Positions 11,005 through 23,500 of a stretch of 64,000 nt of DNA are shown here, piece by piece. Origin of the DNA: Madurella fahalii (lineage: Eukaryota > Ascomycota > Sordariomycetes > Sordariales). The position numbers and the translations under genes are program-made. Under the pieces are notes generated by a model. It saw only the letters and a program-made list of their open reading frames with translations, did no database searches and was not told where the DNA came from. The stretch is taken from assembly GCA_029876055.1 (NCBI GenBank), contig CM056876.1, forward strand, positions 2,728,001 through 2,792,000. Reading direction: 5' to 3'. The stretch's first letter is position 1, and the number at the start of each line of letters is the position of its first letter.

Positions 11005-14000
11005 ATTATTGGACAACGGGGGGAGCGAGACTATAACTGGTCGGTGGTTTTGACCTGCGATCCGTGTTTGCTTCGCAAGTACAGACAGTTGTCGACAAGT
11101 GGCTTGCGGCGGCGATCACAGAGGTTAAGATTTGATCACGCCGTCACACTTCCAGTCGAGGACTGGTTCTCTCTGGCTTGGGCCTTTTTGAGGACGATTT
11201 GCAGCGATCACTGTGTGGAGCCTTCCCTACCTGAATCGTTGATGCACGGCCAGGGTTGGCAACACTATTTCCTGTCATTCATTGGCCTTCATTAATTTGT
11301 AGTCGAGTGAGTCCATAGTGTCCGCTCATCGGGCTAGTGAACTGGCGACACCCGATACAGGGAGGCAACGATGGGCGAGTAGGAGTATACCAGCTTCCAG
11401 CATCGATAAATAAATACTGACTATGGTAGTCGTGGGACCGTAGCCCTGACCAAGGACCATATTACCGCCCTTGCGGAACGAGAGCCTCCCTCGCTATCGA
11501 GGGAAGCAGCCATCTCTGCGGGACCAAGAACCCAGGTTTCCCGAAGCAAGGGGGTACGCACTACACTCGAATAATCCAACCGGTGTCGATGTGTGGAAAG
11601 ACGTGGGCGGTATCGCGACAGAGAGAAACAAAGGTTCGGGTTATCCGAGCTAGTAAAACTATCTAATTGTCTCGGTGGATATTTTCCTCACCGCGTTGTG
11701 GATGAGGAGGACTCGAGCACCCTCGGCACGTACTCGGTAGGATTCGCCCCGTAACACCGGCTCGGAGGATTTTCCATTGCCCATGATTCTGTAGCATCAG
11801 ACATCTTGATGGTCCTGCCAACCTGTACACGCCACGCAGCGGACGCGGCCGAACTATCGCCCTGAGTTGAGTTTGCCCAGCTCCGCCAGATTTACTTCAA
11901 TACAGTTATCGATCGCGATCGGACATCGTTTTCACGTTGGGACACTCGGGTCCGACAAACTGCATCTGAGAGCAGAGTTAAGGGCGCTAGGCATCGCTCT
12001 TGTCGCAATTCAAGAACGATGTCTACAGCGGGGCAGGTAACGCGAATGGAAGCTTGCCAACGTCTCCGAATCCCTTCGAGCGATTCGCTAACCGCATACT
12101 GGTAATGACGAAAGGAAGAGGAGATAAGGCCACGGGATTGGGGACGCAGTAAATGAGGTCTGCCGTGGGGAGAATGGATGGTGAATGTCACCATCCCAGG
12201 GGAGGTGAGTCACAAGAGTGGAAAAGGGGAGGGTGATGGAAGACACGTATTTGGCAAATCCAATGTGAGACCTTTCCCACAAATCCGCTAAATGGAAACC
12301 ATCGCCACACCCGGACGCAGGATAGGCATAAGTGTGACGCAGCTCTTCACCGAGGCAGCGGAACCACCGGTAGATGCTCTAGCCGAAAGTCGCATTACCA
12401 CCCTATCGGTAATTCTTGATTCGACCTCTTGACGCCGACATGAGCCTCGTCCCAGTCTGGTGACGGGTTACCTCCGCCGACGGTGAAACGATCTTGTCCT
12501 ATTGGCAGACGAGATGCGTGGGATATGGCCTCGAACAGAAAAGGAGCAAGCCTCACAGTGTGCTGACACGGTCCTAGTTTCGAACCACTCACCGTGTGTC
12601 TCAAACCGAGAAATTCCGTGCAATAAGGACCTTCCAGGAGGCGTGGGGATATCATGTATGATGAGTCGACAGGACTGAGTGACGGAAGCGTGGGGCGTAA
12701 ATTGCGCTGTGCCAGGAGAGCGCCACTAGGCGACCTCACTGGCAAGGAGAATATGCCTCGGTAGGAAAAAGTTTGAAAAAGTGAGGCTGCTAACCGCGAC
12801 TGGACGATGCCGCAGATCGCGGCATTTAGTGCAGCCTTGACACAACTGTGCAGGAGCAGAGAGGCGAAGGCAGGCTTCCGCCGGCAATGATGTAGGGACG
12901 TCGACCTGACGCGCAGCCCAAGAGGCAACCCGGGCATCTGCACCACGCACACCGACACAACTGATCGACGGGCAGTGTGTGGCAACACAGCCTGCATAGG
13001 CAGAAGACAAGGAGGTAAAAAGAAACACGACCCTAAGATTTTCTGCAGGAACCAGTCGACTTCCGTCACCGTTGGGTCGCAAAATGGCGTCGGGCGGGCA
13101 TCACTGGCTGGCGGAGTGGAGGCTTTTCACGGTTGCTGGCTATGCAAAGCGCGAAGCCCAGCCCGGGGTACCGTCGATATCAACGGCCAATTATAAGCCC
13201 AACGCCGGACAACTTCCCCAACGACGGTCCTCGCAGCGAGGGCGGGTCGCTGGGCGACGAAAGGCATTCGGCAACGGATATGGAGGTTACCACTTCTGGG
13301 GAACCAGCATTGCCCAAAGTGGCGAAGGGACTAACGAATCGCGGAGGTCGGTAAACAACACACCGCCCCAGACAAACGTTGCACAACCCACGGGGGTGCG
13401 CGCGTGCGCGGGATATCGGCCCTCGTCCCTCGTGCCGCCAGCTATACGGGAGGCGTGTGAGTCATGATAGGGTGGCCGAGTTTGGGGGCGCATGTGCTGT
13501 GCTCCATTGACGTCGTCGCCGTCACCGCCATGGTCGCCGCGAGATCATCACTCGTGTCCGTGACTGCTGGACGTCTCCGGTGCGGCCTCAGCGAAGGCAA
13601 AAAGGGGATGAAGCAGTTACGATTAGCGACGAGCGGCGACAGCGTAGCGGCAACCTGGAAGAGTCCCATAGACCGCGTGACCACTTCACCCCGGCCGTGG
13701 TCCCTGGTCGTGACACTTGTACCGTGAGTCAAACGCGTGGACCGCAACGGGGCAAAAGGGGAGATGTTTTGGCCTCAGACACAGGGCTACACGGCATATT
13801 GCGGCCTAAGGAGCTCCAATCTGAGACCTGAACTGCCGTCAGTGGTGTTGGAGGGCGGTCGAGGAAGCCAGGGGGTGTCGATAGCAGAGCAAAAAAAAAA
13901 AAAAAGATGATAATTAAGATGTTAGTAAGACATGACGGAATCAGTATGACGTAAAGGTAGTCTCCTGGCGGCGAGGTAGCTCCCCTCGATGCGTCGCGGG

Positions 14001-15009
14001 TTGATGTTGTTGAAAGGCGAAGAAAAGAGAATTTGTCAAGAGGTTGGGCGAAAATCTAGATTGGTCATGCCTGAATTGGGTCGAAGTCAGAAGAAGATGG
14101 TGGACCGTGCGTGTGTGGGAACACCAGCCCAGATTGCGGGTCCGTGAAAAACGTTTTGTTATATCCGGTGTGGCCTTGCGCTTGCGAAACGGGATATCGG
14201 ATACCGAAAAAGTCCGAGGGATGAGCGCGACGAATCAGAGATGTTGCCGAACGCTGATGGGGTCCCGTCGGTGATCCGGGGGTGGCCCGTGGGGCAGAAC
14301 ACCAGGGCGGGTGCTCAGGGACAAGCAGCTAAGCCACCATGTGGCTTGATCTCCGGGATCCAGACCATCGGGATCGAGGGGGGCTTGTCCGACCTGAACC
14401 TAAGGCTTGCAAGGCCGCCTTCTTAGCTGACAGTCGAACCTTGTCCGTGAGGCTCCACCTGCCCAACCCCGGTTCTTCGTCGTCTTTCGCATGTGTCTTG
14501 GCAGCAGAAGCGTCACTATACGTACCACAGTACGTTGTATGGGCTTCTGCGCTGCGATGCACTTTGCTGCGAGACAGTTGCAAAGTCGCGGCTGCGTTGC
14601 GCTAGCGTTTTCTGTCGGATACCAGCGAGCGGAACCATGCACATGCGTCTAGAAGATGAAGTCAATGCCTTGGGCTGTTGCAGCCAGGCACCCTGTCCCC
14701 TCCAGTTTCTCTGTTCGCCTGCAAGACGCACCACAGCGCCCGGCCAACGGCTCGAGGCCATTGGGCTCAACGCCGGTCCTGCAGGAATTACTCGGGCAGC
14801 GCTGGCGGACAATTGCTGCACATTTGCCCTGGCGCCCGCTGCGAGCCAAGCAATCCCATCGCTCACCGCTGACGAATCTTCAACCGGTCCATTTGCGATC
14901 CGCTTTTCATTGGTCCCGGCCAAGCAGTGAGGGCTCCCATCCGAACCCTCAACGGGTGCACATTGGGCGGTGATGCCCATACCATCCGACAGTGCTTTGC
15001 CCCGAAGCC

Positions 15010-15034
15010 AAAAAAAAAAAAGGGGGGGGGGGGG
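15010..15034. repeat. compound homopolymer A12-G13
   Basis: Twelve A are followed directly by thirteen G, then a GGGGA-rich tail to about 15048. Similar compound tracts lie at 29657-29686 and 48333-48358. Confidence 0.8.
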
Positions 15035-18000
15035 AGGGGAGGGGGAGCCGGGCGGCCGCCTGATCACAGCTTCGTTATTCAGATCGGTAGAATGGTTGAC
15101 AGCTGAGCTTTGTCCCTCTAGGGTGGCTCCAAGTAATAGTGAGGGCCCAAGTAGTTGCCACTGAAGCATCAACACCTGTCATGGGACATTTGCAATGACT
15201 AAAAAAGGGACTAAGGTAATACATTACGGTAAGCTACGGCAGAGTGTGTTTGTTTTGTTTGCCCCTCATTGATGGTCAAGGGGTTCAAAGAGCCCGGGCC
15301 CCGTGTCGTATCTCTTGACCTAAAAAGCAACATCGTTGCAAGTAACGGGCTAAGAGGAGAGGGGAGGAGAGAAGGAGGGTGAGGGGGTTGCCAGTGGCTT
15401 TCCCTCCTCGGTCCTAGCGGTCCTGCTTCCGGTGAGTGGTGATCTAACTTTTCGCCGTTCTTCTCTTGTCTTCTGCAATCGCTTCCTGGCAGGAACCGTA
15501 TTGGACAATAATGCCAATATCGCATTTTCGAGGGGGAAAAGTGTGGGCGTGGGGCTACGTCAGAGGCTATCGGCCCTTGGCCTCGACGTATGAGACGGTG
15601 CCGCGAATCTTTGTCGCACCCCCTCCTGGCTGAATATCTGCACCAGACCATGCATGGCCCGGCGGTCCCTCAGTGCGACAAGGCTCAGAAGTGTCGGTGA
15701 AGGCCAAAATGGGAGCGAGGTCGGTTGCTCTGTCCCCATCAGCCTGGAGAATCACCTATTTTTGACCGCAATGGAGGGGGATTTTTGGTGGGGAGTCGTC
15801 TCCATTCACCTTGCCCAGTGGATCCTGACGGAGCAGATCGAGTGGTTGCACCGGTTCAGGGATTGGTAGGTTCCCGTTGGACGGCCGTTCAAAGTCTCCA
15901 ATCGGGGCCCCGAGACTGTGCATCCAGAACGAACCGCGCTAAGGTCCCATTGGCCATACCGCAGTCGGGAGCCGAAGAGCCTGCTGAGATTGGACATCAA
16001 CGCAGCAGACGGAAGCCGCATAGAGGGCCAGTAGGGCATCAAAACATACATCATACATGACACTCACGCCGTGCGTGACTCACGGTCGCCATAGGGTAGA
16101 GGACCTGCTCGATTCTCCCCTTCCCTGAGCGAGATGAAAATCGCATTGGACGGAGAGAAAATTTTCTCTCGGGGTGCCCAAAAAGGAGAAAATCAATCAA
16201 AGCGGAAAGGTGGCCGGAGCCCGTACCGTGCTTGACCAGGGTTCGAAAAAAGCCACCGGGAAAACGAGCAAGGTAGGGGTGGGCTTTCTAGAAGACCAAC
16301 CACGCTCAAGTTCACAGGGGTGGAAGACGGCTGCCAAGCGAACCAAAGGCTCATCCGGAGCGAGAAGAGGCGTGTGCCCCACTCTCAGCACTAGGGATCA
16401 AGTCCGTGTGTGATTGTGCGCTTCCTTTGCATGATGAGCAAGGGCCCCCTTTCAGCGACACCTTTTTAATGGATCGACCCGTGGAAGTGGACGTAATCTC
16501 GCGGTTGCTCACCACGGCCCGACTCTCTAGTGTAGACGGTGCCGCGGTACTGTATGTCTGAGCCGTCCACACCGTCGCTCACCGTGAGCAAGCGGCGGGC
16601 GAGGAACACGTGCTGTGAGCGGCCAAGAGCCTAGAGCTAACCCCACCAAGCAGCAGCGGATTCATGAGGTTAGCGGGATAGTCCATATGTGATTGAGATA
16701 TCTGGATGCGGCTCATCGTAATCAGAGTCTCTAGAGATAATAGGTTTAAGACGATAGTGTGGGTTGTTGGGCCAAAGACGGACGAGCACACAAATGGTCT
16801 GTTTAGGGCACGCGTCCGTGGTCCGCTCTGAGCGATATCTCGGTACCGGCAGAATGATTGACGGCAGCCTGCTGGCCCGGCAGACAACCTCGTCTGTTAG
16901 CTCCGTGTCGGGATGTTGGCCGGTTATGTTAAACTTCAACAGTTGAGTAGGACAGAAGGGAACCGGCTGGCTCTTGTCTGGGCATTTGGAGTGCTCGCGG
17001 CACGCAGACGCAGCACGAAAATCATTGTGACGTTAGCTTTCAGATTTCAGGACCCGGCGGTTTGCGGGAGGAATGAACCCCATTCGCCAACCTCGATTGG
17101 GGGAACACGAGGCTGGCCGTCTCGACGCCTCGGCAGCCTCGAGGGCCGCGGTGGCTGCAGCAGGGTGCATTGACGGAAAACAACATGTTTTTGATTGCAA
17201 TGGAGTTAGAATGATGGACGCGCTCTCTCATAATTATGCTGCTCTGCGCGTACGCCTAAGGTAACAAGCCGATTGACCAGGGAAAAGCTCCAGTGTCAAT
17301 TCCGTCATCATTGGTTGAGGGGCGACCGGTATGCATGTTTAGCCAGGAGCCCCGCTCAGTGGCCTGCACGTCCATGCAGCCAGAACACGCGAGCGCGAAC
17401 CCTCTCGCAGATTGACGCGAACGCTGCCTGCTGCAGCAGAGATCATTCCAGCCTCCGACAGGACGGATATCGTGGTGGATGCGCGTGCTGCTTGGCATCC
17501 CCGGATTCCTTGAAGCTATCCCTCATCGGTTCAGAGGTCTAGAATTGGCATCCCATGGCCACATGACGACTCCCAATGATGGTGTGTGAACAGGAGTCGC
17601 AACCCCCCCGCATACCGGCTTTCCTCGAGGCAATATGAGGGGGGCTTCTTCCGTTCCTGGAAGACGAAGGGCCAAGAGGCAGCGTAACAGGTTTGAGGGC
17701 GGCAAAAACGTCAGTGTGCTGTTGCCTTCACCGTGCTTAAATCCCCGTCCTACCGCTCCCGGCCCTGGAAACTCCGTCTAGGAATCTCAATCTCTCCGAA
17801 GGCAGTGACATTGTCGTCAGCGACGCCGCCGTGGACTGTTATCACAGCCGCTCTCGAGGCCGAGTCCTTGCTTACACCACCTTCGCCATTTGCGCATTTC
17901 CCCGGTGTGAGAACAAGGCCTGTGCAGAGTACGAGCTGTAAACCTCGGCTTGATCCTCGACCACGCAGGCAAGGTACCTACCGAGACTTCCGCGACGTCA

Positions 18001-18853
18001 CAACAATAGTTTGCAAGCATCCTCCTCGACTCGCCATTCTCAGAGCTCCCCAACCCCAGTTGCCGGTTCGACGTTGCTACCTTGGTGCCGTGCCTCTGCG
18101 ACAAAGCCGGGCTGTGCCTCTGGGTCGATATTGTGGAGTCACAAGCTTATCAACCAGCCTCTCCAAAGTCTCCCTTAGCCATCCAGCTTGGTGATCGCCG
18201 CCAAGTCACGACGCCCCGGCTGCTCTTTGGAGCGAAAAAAATTTTCACGGATTGTTGGGAGCTCGACCTGATCCCCTGCGCTTGTGCTCGTTTGACCTGG
18301 AAGAGATCCCTGGGTCCTCGTGCGAACCAATCTCGCTTAGCCGTCGAGAGGCTTGTGTCGCCCACCGCGAATCCGGGACCTTTTCCGCCTCGCAAATTTG
18401 CCAGCGACCAACTAGGCCCGGCACGTCGAGTTGGAAGGATATGAATGATTCATCGCAGTGGAATTACCGTGATTGTCGCCGTCCACAATTGCACAAGAGC
18501 CGGGTTCGAACTTTGTTTGCACAGTTCCGGGCGACCACAGCCCAGAAGTGCGACGAAGCGCGGGGAACAGAGGTGACAACCGGGAAAGACTTTGGCCAAA
18601 GTCCGGCCCGTGCAGGGCACAGTGTCAACAGAATCGGGCGACACTGGACCGGGGGGGGGGGGGTGGCTACTTCTGGTCCTGCTGACGACCGCAAAAACTG
18701 TGACTAACAACCCTGCAAGCAGGGGTCAAGGGTATTGTTACTGCCACTCCCTCCATCAGCTTTTGACAAAAATTTCAGCGCAGGGAAGGCCCCCTGACAT
18801 CCCTGTCGACTTTGACCTGATTTGTGTGCACGCACATTGCCCTCACCTTACCT

Positions 18854-18859
18854 TATAAA
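18854..18859 (+). promoter_or_regulatory. candidate TATA box for the gene at 19325
   Basis: TATAAA in the context CCTTATAAAGCC lies 470 nt upstream of the chosen ATG. If used, the leader would be about 440 nt, possibly with an intron. Pyrimidine-rich blocks lie on both sides. Confidence 0.4.
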
Positions 18860-19324
18860 GCCGAGCCAACCTCCCAAAATTCCCGTTTTGAAGCACTTTG
18901 GCTTTTGCCAATGCACACATATCTTCATAAAACCGCTCAACTGCCAACCACACCTCTTTTACACGATTTTCCAGTCTGGGCCGCCGACGAGTCCAGCGCC
19001 TTCCAGAATTTGCCATCAAGGTCGCCCCCTCGACTTTGGTGCCCGGCTCTCCGACAGGAGATATCAACACCAGATCCTTGACATGTTCGCAATCAGAAGA
19101 CGGTTCACCTCTCCTCTTCCTACCGACCACAGACCAAGGTGACGGGTGTCACTTTCCCCCGCGTCACGACACAGGCGCGATTCACAGCAAGTTCTGAGCA
19201 GACGAGAGCGCTCGAACTCAACCCCTCGCAGAGGCTGGGGGGTAGACACGATCGAGTTTTTATTTCATTTTTGGATTGCATGACTGTTTGGATGTCTCGG
19301 AGGACATCGCAAGAGCCAGAAGAC

Positions 19325-20538
19325 ATGGCGAGCTACTCCCCCTACGGGTCCACTCCCAGCCAGGAGTACTTTTACGACGAGAAGAAGTTCCCTAGCCCGT
19401 CCCCGACTCCCTCGCCCCGGGGACCGGCTTACTATTTCAACGCGACCCCTCAGCGGCCGGCGACACGAGCTCACTTCCGTAACGGGAGCACCAGCGGCGT
19501 CAACAGCTATGGCAGTCCTCGCGGCCCTTCCTTCTCACCACGGTACACGAGCGACGGCCAGTACGCCACTGCTAATGTGAGTCAATCGCGGTCAACGCGC
19601 AAGCCAAGTTTTTCGGGTCCGCGCCCCACGCGCGAGCGTCGCAACTCATTTTCCTACCATCGGTCCCCAGACCCTCATGGGGAATCCGACGTGGACGAGT
19701 TCATCGAGATCAACGGCGTCACCTACGTGCTGCCAGCGCGGTCGACGTCGAGGCGTTACATGGACTACTACATTGTCAACGCTGGAGGGCATGGAACTGA
19801 TTACCACTACTATGCACAGGGCGGTCCCTATTTCGACAGAGACGCTGGGTACGCACCGCCGCGCTACGAGCCGGATCGCCGCCCGGCGGCCGGCCACGCT
19901 CGCCGCAATTCGACCTCGGTGCCTCAGCGGCCCCAGACCGCCCGGCCCGCCACCGTGCACAAGAAGCCCCCGCCCCCCCCCATCCGCCAGGCGACGGAGG
20001 CCGATGCCAAGCGGCACAGGATCCCCCCGGGTATTCCCTGAAGAACTGGGACCCCAACGAGGAGCCCATCATGCTGCTCGGCAGTGTTTTTGATGCCAAC
20101 TCCCTTGGAAAGTGGATCTATGACTGGACCGTTTACCACCATGGTCCTGCCACCCCCATCTCGGACATGGCCGGCGAGCTGTGGCTCCTTCTGATCCAGC
20201 TGGCCGGGAAGATCAAGCGCGCCGAGGAGACGGTGCCCAAGATCCGGACCAAGGACAACAAGGAGATGGTTGAGGAGTTCATCGAGGCAGGTGACCGGAT
20301 CACCGACAAGCTCCGCAAGCTCCTCAAGGCTTGCGAGGCACCCATGCTCCGCTCCAGCACCAAGCAGCGGAAGGACGGGACCCAGTTGGGCAAGAATGCA
20401 GGCGTCGAGTTTGTCGAGACGCTCTTCGGCCGGGAGCGCGAGCTGGAGAAGACGGAGCGCTTCATGGCCTCGGTCCGTCTCTGGAACCTGCGCTTTGACA
20501 CCAACTGCGAAGAAATTCTGCGGAAGCCGACCATGTAA
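19325..20538 (+). pseudogene. conserved proline-rich fungal protein, frameshifted (about 404 codons)
   Basis: Two frames join into one protein. The first half, from ATG 19325 (MASYSPYGS), is a low-complexity Pro/Ser/Tyr/Arg region that ends with a Lys-Lys-Pro-rich block and ATEADAKRHRIPPG. The second half continues in another frame as YSLKNWDPNEEPIMLLGSVFD, then a helical domain (GKWIYDWTVYHHG, MRLWNLRFD-type ending, CEEILRKPTM). The frames meet at 20030-20031, where one base seems to be missing from a glycine codon in a C6G3 run. As it stands, translation stops at 20039-20041, losing the conserved half. I know this domain order from uncharacterised Sordariomycete proteins sometimes labelled vegetative cell wall protein gp1-like. 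That label rests on low complexity and should not be trusted. A sequencing or assembly error is as likely as a real mutation, since codon use downstream is intact. Confidence 0.75.
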
Positions 20539-23500
20539 CACTATGCCTCCATGAAAACCCCCGTCTACCTATCCCCGGCCTCGTTTGCTCTCCCACTCTA
20601 CCACACACAATCTCGCCCTCGCAAACGAACAACAAAAAAATCACACAAAAACATACTAAACCTTGGATACCCACGAGCCAGGTTGTACGATTAGGTCTCA
20701 TTTTCGGATTTGGTCATCGGGGTCATATACAGAGGGCTTTTCTTCCTCTTAGCAGCCGCCGAGGCTTTTCTGCCTCGACTGATAAACACGCGTCGGGATC
20801 AGTCCCACAACAGCATGGTGGCCATCTTGTTTTTCGGTCTTTATCAGAGATACCCGACGCGCGCTCTGGAATTATTTTTTTCTCGGCACGTCGTCATACA
20901 AGCAGTGCTGATGAAGCAAGATGGGACACACGAATACTCTCAGCAGCTGGCGGAAGCTGCAAGCCACACAGCGGTGTACAGGAACTTAAAAGTTACTGAT
21001 ATTTGTTTTTTGGAGCACATCTCAAGAGTTGGATTTGGACCCTGGGCTGGTCTTTTGGGATGATCTAGGCGGTGGACACTTTGGTATTTTGCGAGCGAAG
21101 GGTGGTGGAATGATGGGCAGTTCGCCGACACCATCCCTGATTTAATGGTGATTGTCTTGGGTCTCGGAAAGAGGAATTGTGTGTTTTAGTGTTTTTCTTG
21201 TTATTTCCGATCGAGTGGGGTTGTCGCTGGGCGTCCGAGAGCCTCCTTCATTTACAGATGTCTGCATGGCGTGCTCCTACAATTACAGCGAGCCGTCCAT
21301 TTCCTTTCTGTTTCCCCTGGATTTTCACAGGATGGATATACCCCTTTTTGAGTTCGTCGAATGCGCAGGAAGATAGAATAGTGGTAGCAGTTAGATGGAT
21401 ATCTGGATTCACTTCCAAATCTTTATCGTCGCGACACGTCTACATTGGAAGTTCGATGTACAGGAATTTGTCCCTCCAACCGTCTGATTATTGAGTCTTT
21501 CCCACCACATTCCTTGCAAGCCATAGAGGAAGCCGGGAATCCACAAAGAAAAGACAATAGCCCGAAAAAAAATGAAAATAATAATAAAAATTGAAAATAT
21601 TCATGTTTGCACAATTGCGACCGATTTTCCCGGTGAAGCCCTAAATCTCAGCCCTAAAGAGCCGTTCTTCCCTTGTTTTCCCTACCCTGGCCAGGTGCCC
21701 TGTCCGTGCCTCAATGCCATCAAAATTTTCTTCTTTCCTGCGCCTCACTGGTTTGTAGTCAGAGATACGAGATGAAACAACCCAAACATCCATCTCGGCG
21801 CTGTCTGCCTGGGCGAGCATGCCGTGTCCTTGATTTGGTGGGTGTCTCGGGCGGGCTTTCGTCATACCATCCCACGTTTTCCCTGGCAGGAGAAAAGATG
21901 GGATTTAAGCAACAGCTCGGGGTTGTTCAGGGGTTCCCACCAAACGCGTCCTCCTGTTGGGATTTTCTGGTTGACGCCTCACCGCACCTCACCGTACCGG
22001 ATCATACTGGGCCGTCCCGTTTCGGGTCATATCCTTCCGTGTGTGGACACTGGCTCGCCGAGACCTGCCAAACACTTTTCTGGCCGTGCTGCGCGTCTGC
22101 TTTTTTTCCTCGCCTGCAAATTGATCCTCTTCTGCGAGCATGCTTGAGCTGAAATCCATGTATGCAAGCCGTGCAATTGCCCGTAGTTGGCCCACCAGTG
22201 TGACGCTAGACATGGGACGAACGGGCGAGCTCTCAGCTGCAACCAACCGACCATTCATGGACGGGAAACTTGCAAACGGCTGCGGCTGGAAATTACGGCC
22301 TAAAAGGCACGGCGGCCCAACAGACGGTTCGATTGCGCACATGAGAAAAAGAGGGCTGGCGGAGCGCGGCCGTCGACACTCGCCCGAATAATCCGGACTT
22401 ACCTCTGTACACGATGTGTCCCAGGAAGGAAGGAAGGACAAAGCTGCGGCACAGTTTCGCATATTTGAGTGGACGGCCCGATTGCAGCGTCCGGCCTCCT
22501 CAATCCATCCCGTCAACCCCGCCTCATCCATCGTCTCTCGCGTCACTTCCAGCCATTCCGACCCTGGAGAGCATGTGTAAAAGACGCTGACAACACTGTG
22601 CACATTGCCGCCAAACTCCGGTAAGACAGGGGACGGGCAGTGAGGCAATGAGGGGCGTCGTGGGAAAAGTTTGCTGCTACCAGAGCCGGGTGGGGGTGCA
22701 CAGCTTTGTTCTGAAACTTTTCCTCAAGATCGCAGCCCCGAGGTACCCCTTTGCGTGATGGGAGTCCGGTGTGGCAGCCTGTAAATGCTCGAGACCCCGC
22801 GCTCACCTGCGCTTTGGCCACCTAACCAAGGGACCAGGGTACCACTCGTCAAGGGGTGTGTTTCCCAAGTTGGGGTGGTTTAACCGCTGCTGTGCCTCCA
22901 AGTGTACGCGGACGGTGCGCACGGAAAATGGGAAACAATTTTTTTTTTCCAACTATTGTCACAATCATGCTGTTCAACATCCACCGAACCAACACACTAA
23001 ATGGGGCGCCAGAGTCGACCCTCCGCACACAGCCTTATTAAGTGGAGGCGCCCTAGCACTTCCAACGAAACCCCCAATCACATGGAGCCTTCCACCCAGG
23101 CACCTGCTGTTGGCGCGCGTTCCGAACCATCACCGCGTGTGACGAGTGCAGAGGCGGGCGTCTAACTTAGCCGCGTGGCGCATTCTCTCCAAGTGCGAAC
23201 TGGTGAGCATGGATGCCGCCACGTTTTGTGACTGGTCGTCGTCCTAACACTGCCGGCAGCCTCGCCGGCCTGGCACTTCAATCTCTATTTTCATGGTGCA
23301 TAGTCCTTGCACTTCATTGGATAATATGGTGCTCGATCCAACTGGATGGGATGCGCACGTCTGCATCACACAGTCTTTGAATTCCCCTCAACCGTAGCGT
23401 ATTTCCACTCCCCTGTCTCTGGTATCCGTCATGTCGGTAGTGACGGAAGCAAGCCAGCCCCCAAGGTTGGGTGGCGGGGATATCTTGTCAACAGGCAAAA

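Larger units (their letters stand above)
11005..19324. other. 8.3-kb gene-poor region
   Basis: No gene can be supported. Open frames of up to 224 codons exist on both strands but overlap each other, look random in composition and match no family I know. The stretch contains compound homopolymers at 15010-15034 (A12 then G13) and a G13 run at 18651-18663. GC content is not lowered, so this is not RIP-mutated transposon DNA. It may serve as a long control region for the gene at 19325, hold a non-coding RNA, or contain decayed genes. Confidence 0.5.

Noticed and set aside
12395..13082. Overlapping minus-strand frames of 224 and 118 codons
   Set aside because: Two frames of the same DNA are open with mixed composition, and neither shows domain features, so they are probably chance frames in GC-rich DNA.
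14516..15175. 219-codon minus-strand frame
   Set aside because: It overlaps a long plus-strand frame, includes the A12-G13 tract as a proline/phenylalanine run, and matches nothing.
18505..18530. GGGTTCGAACTTTG resembling a tRNA T arm
   Set aside because: The flanking bases do not pair to form the T stem, and no acceptor or anticodon arm is found upstream.
21989..22648. 219-codon minus-strand frame
   Set aside because: Irregular composition, many Cys/Arg/Ser, no splice-site support and no domain.
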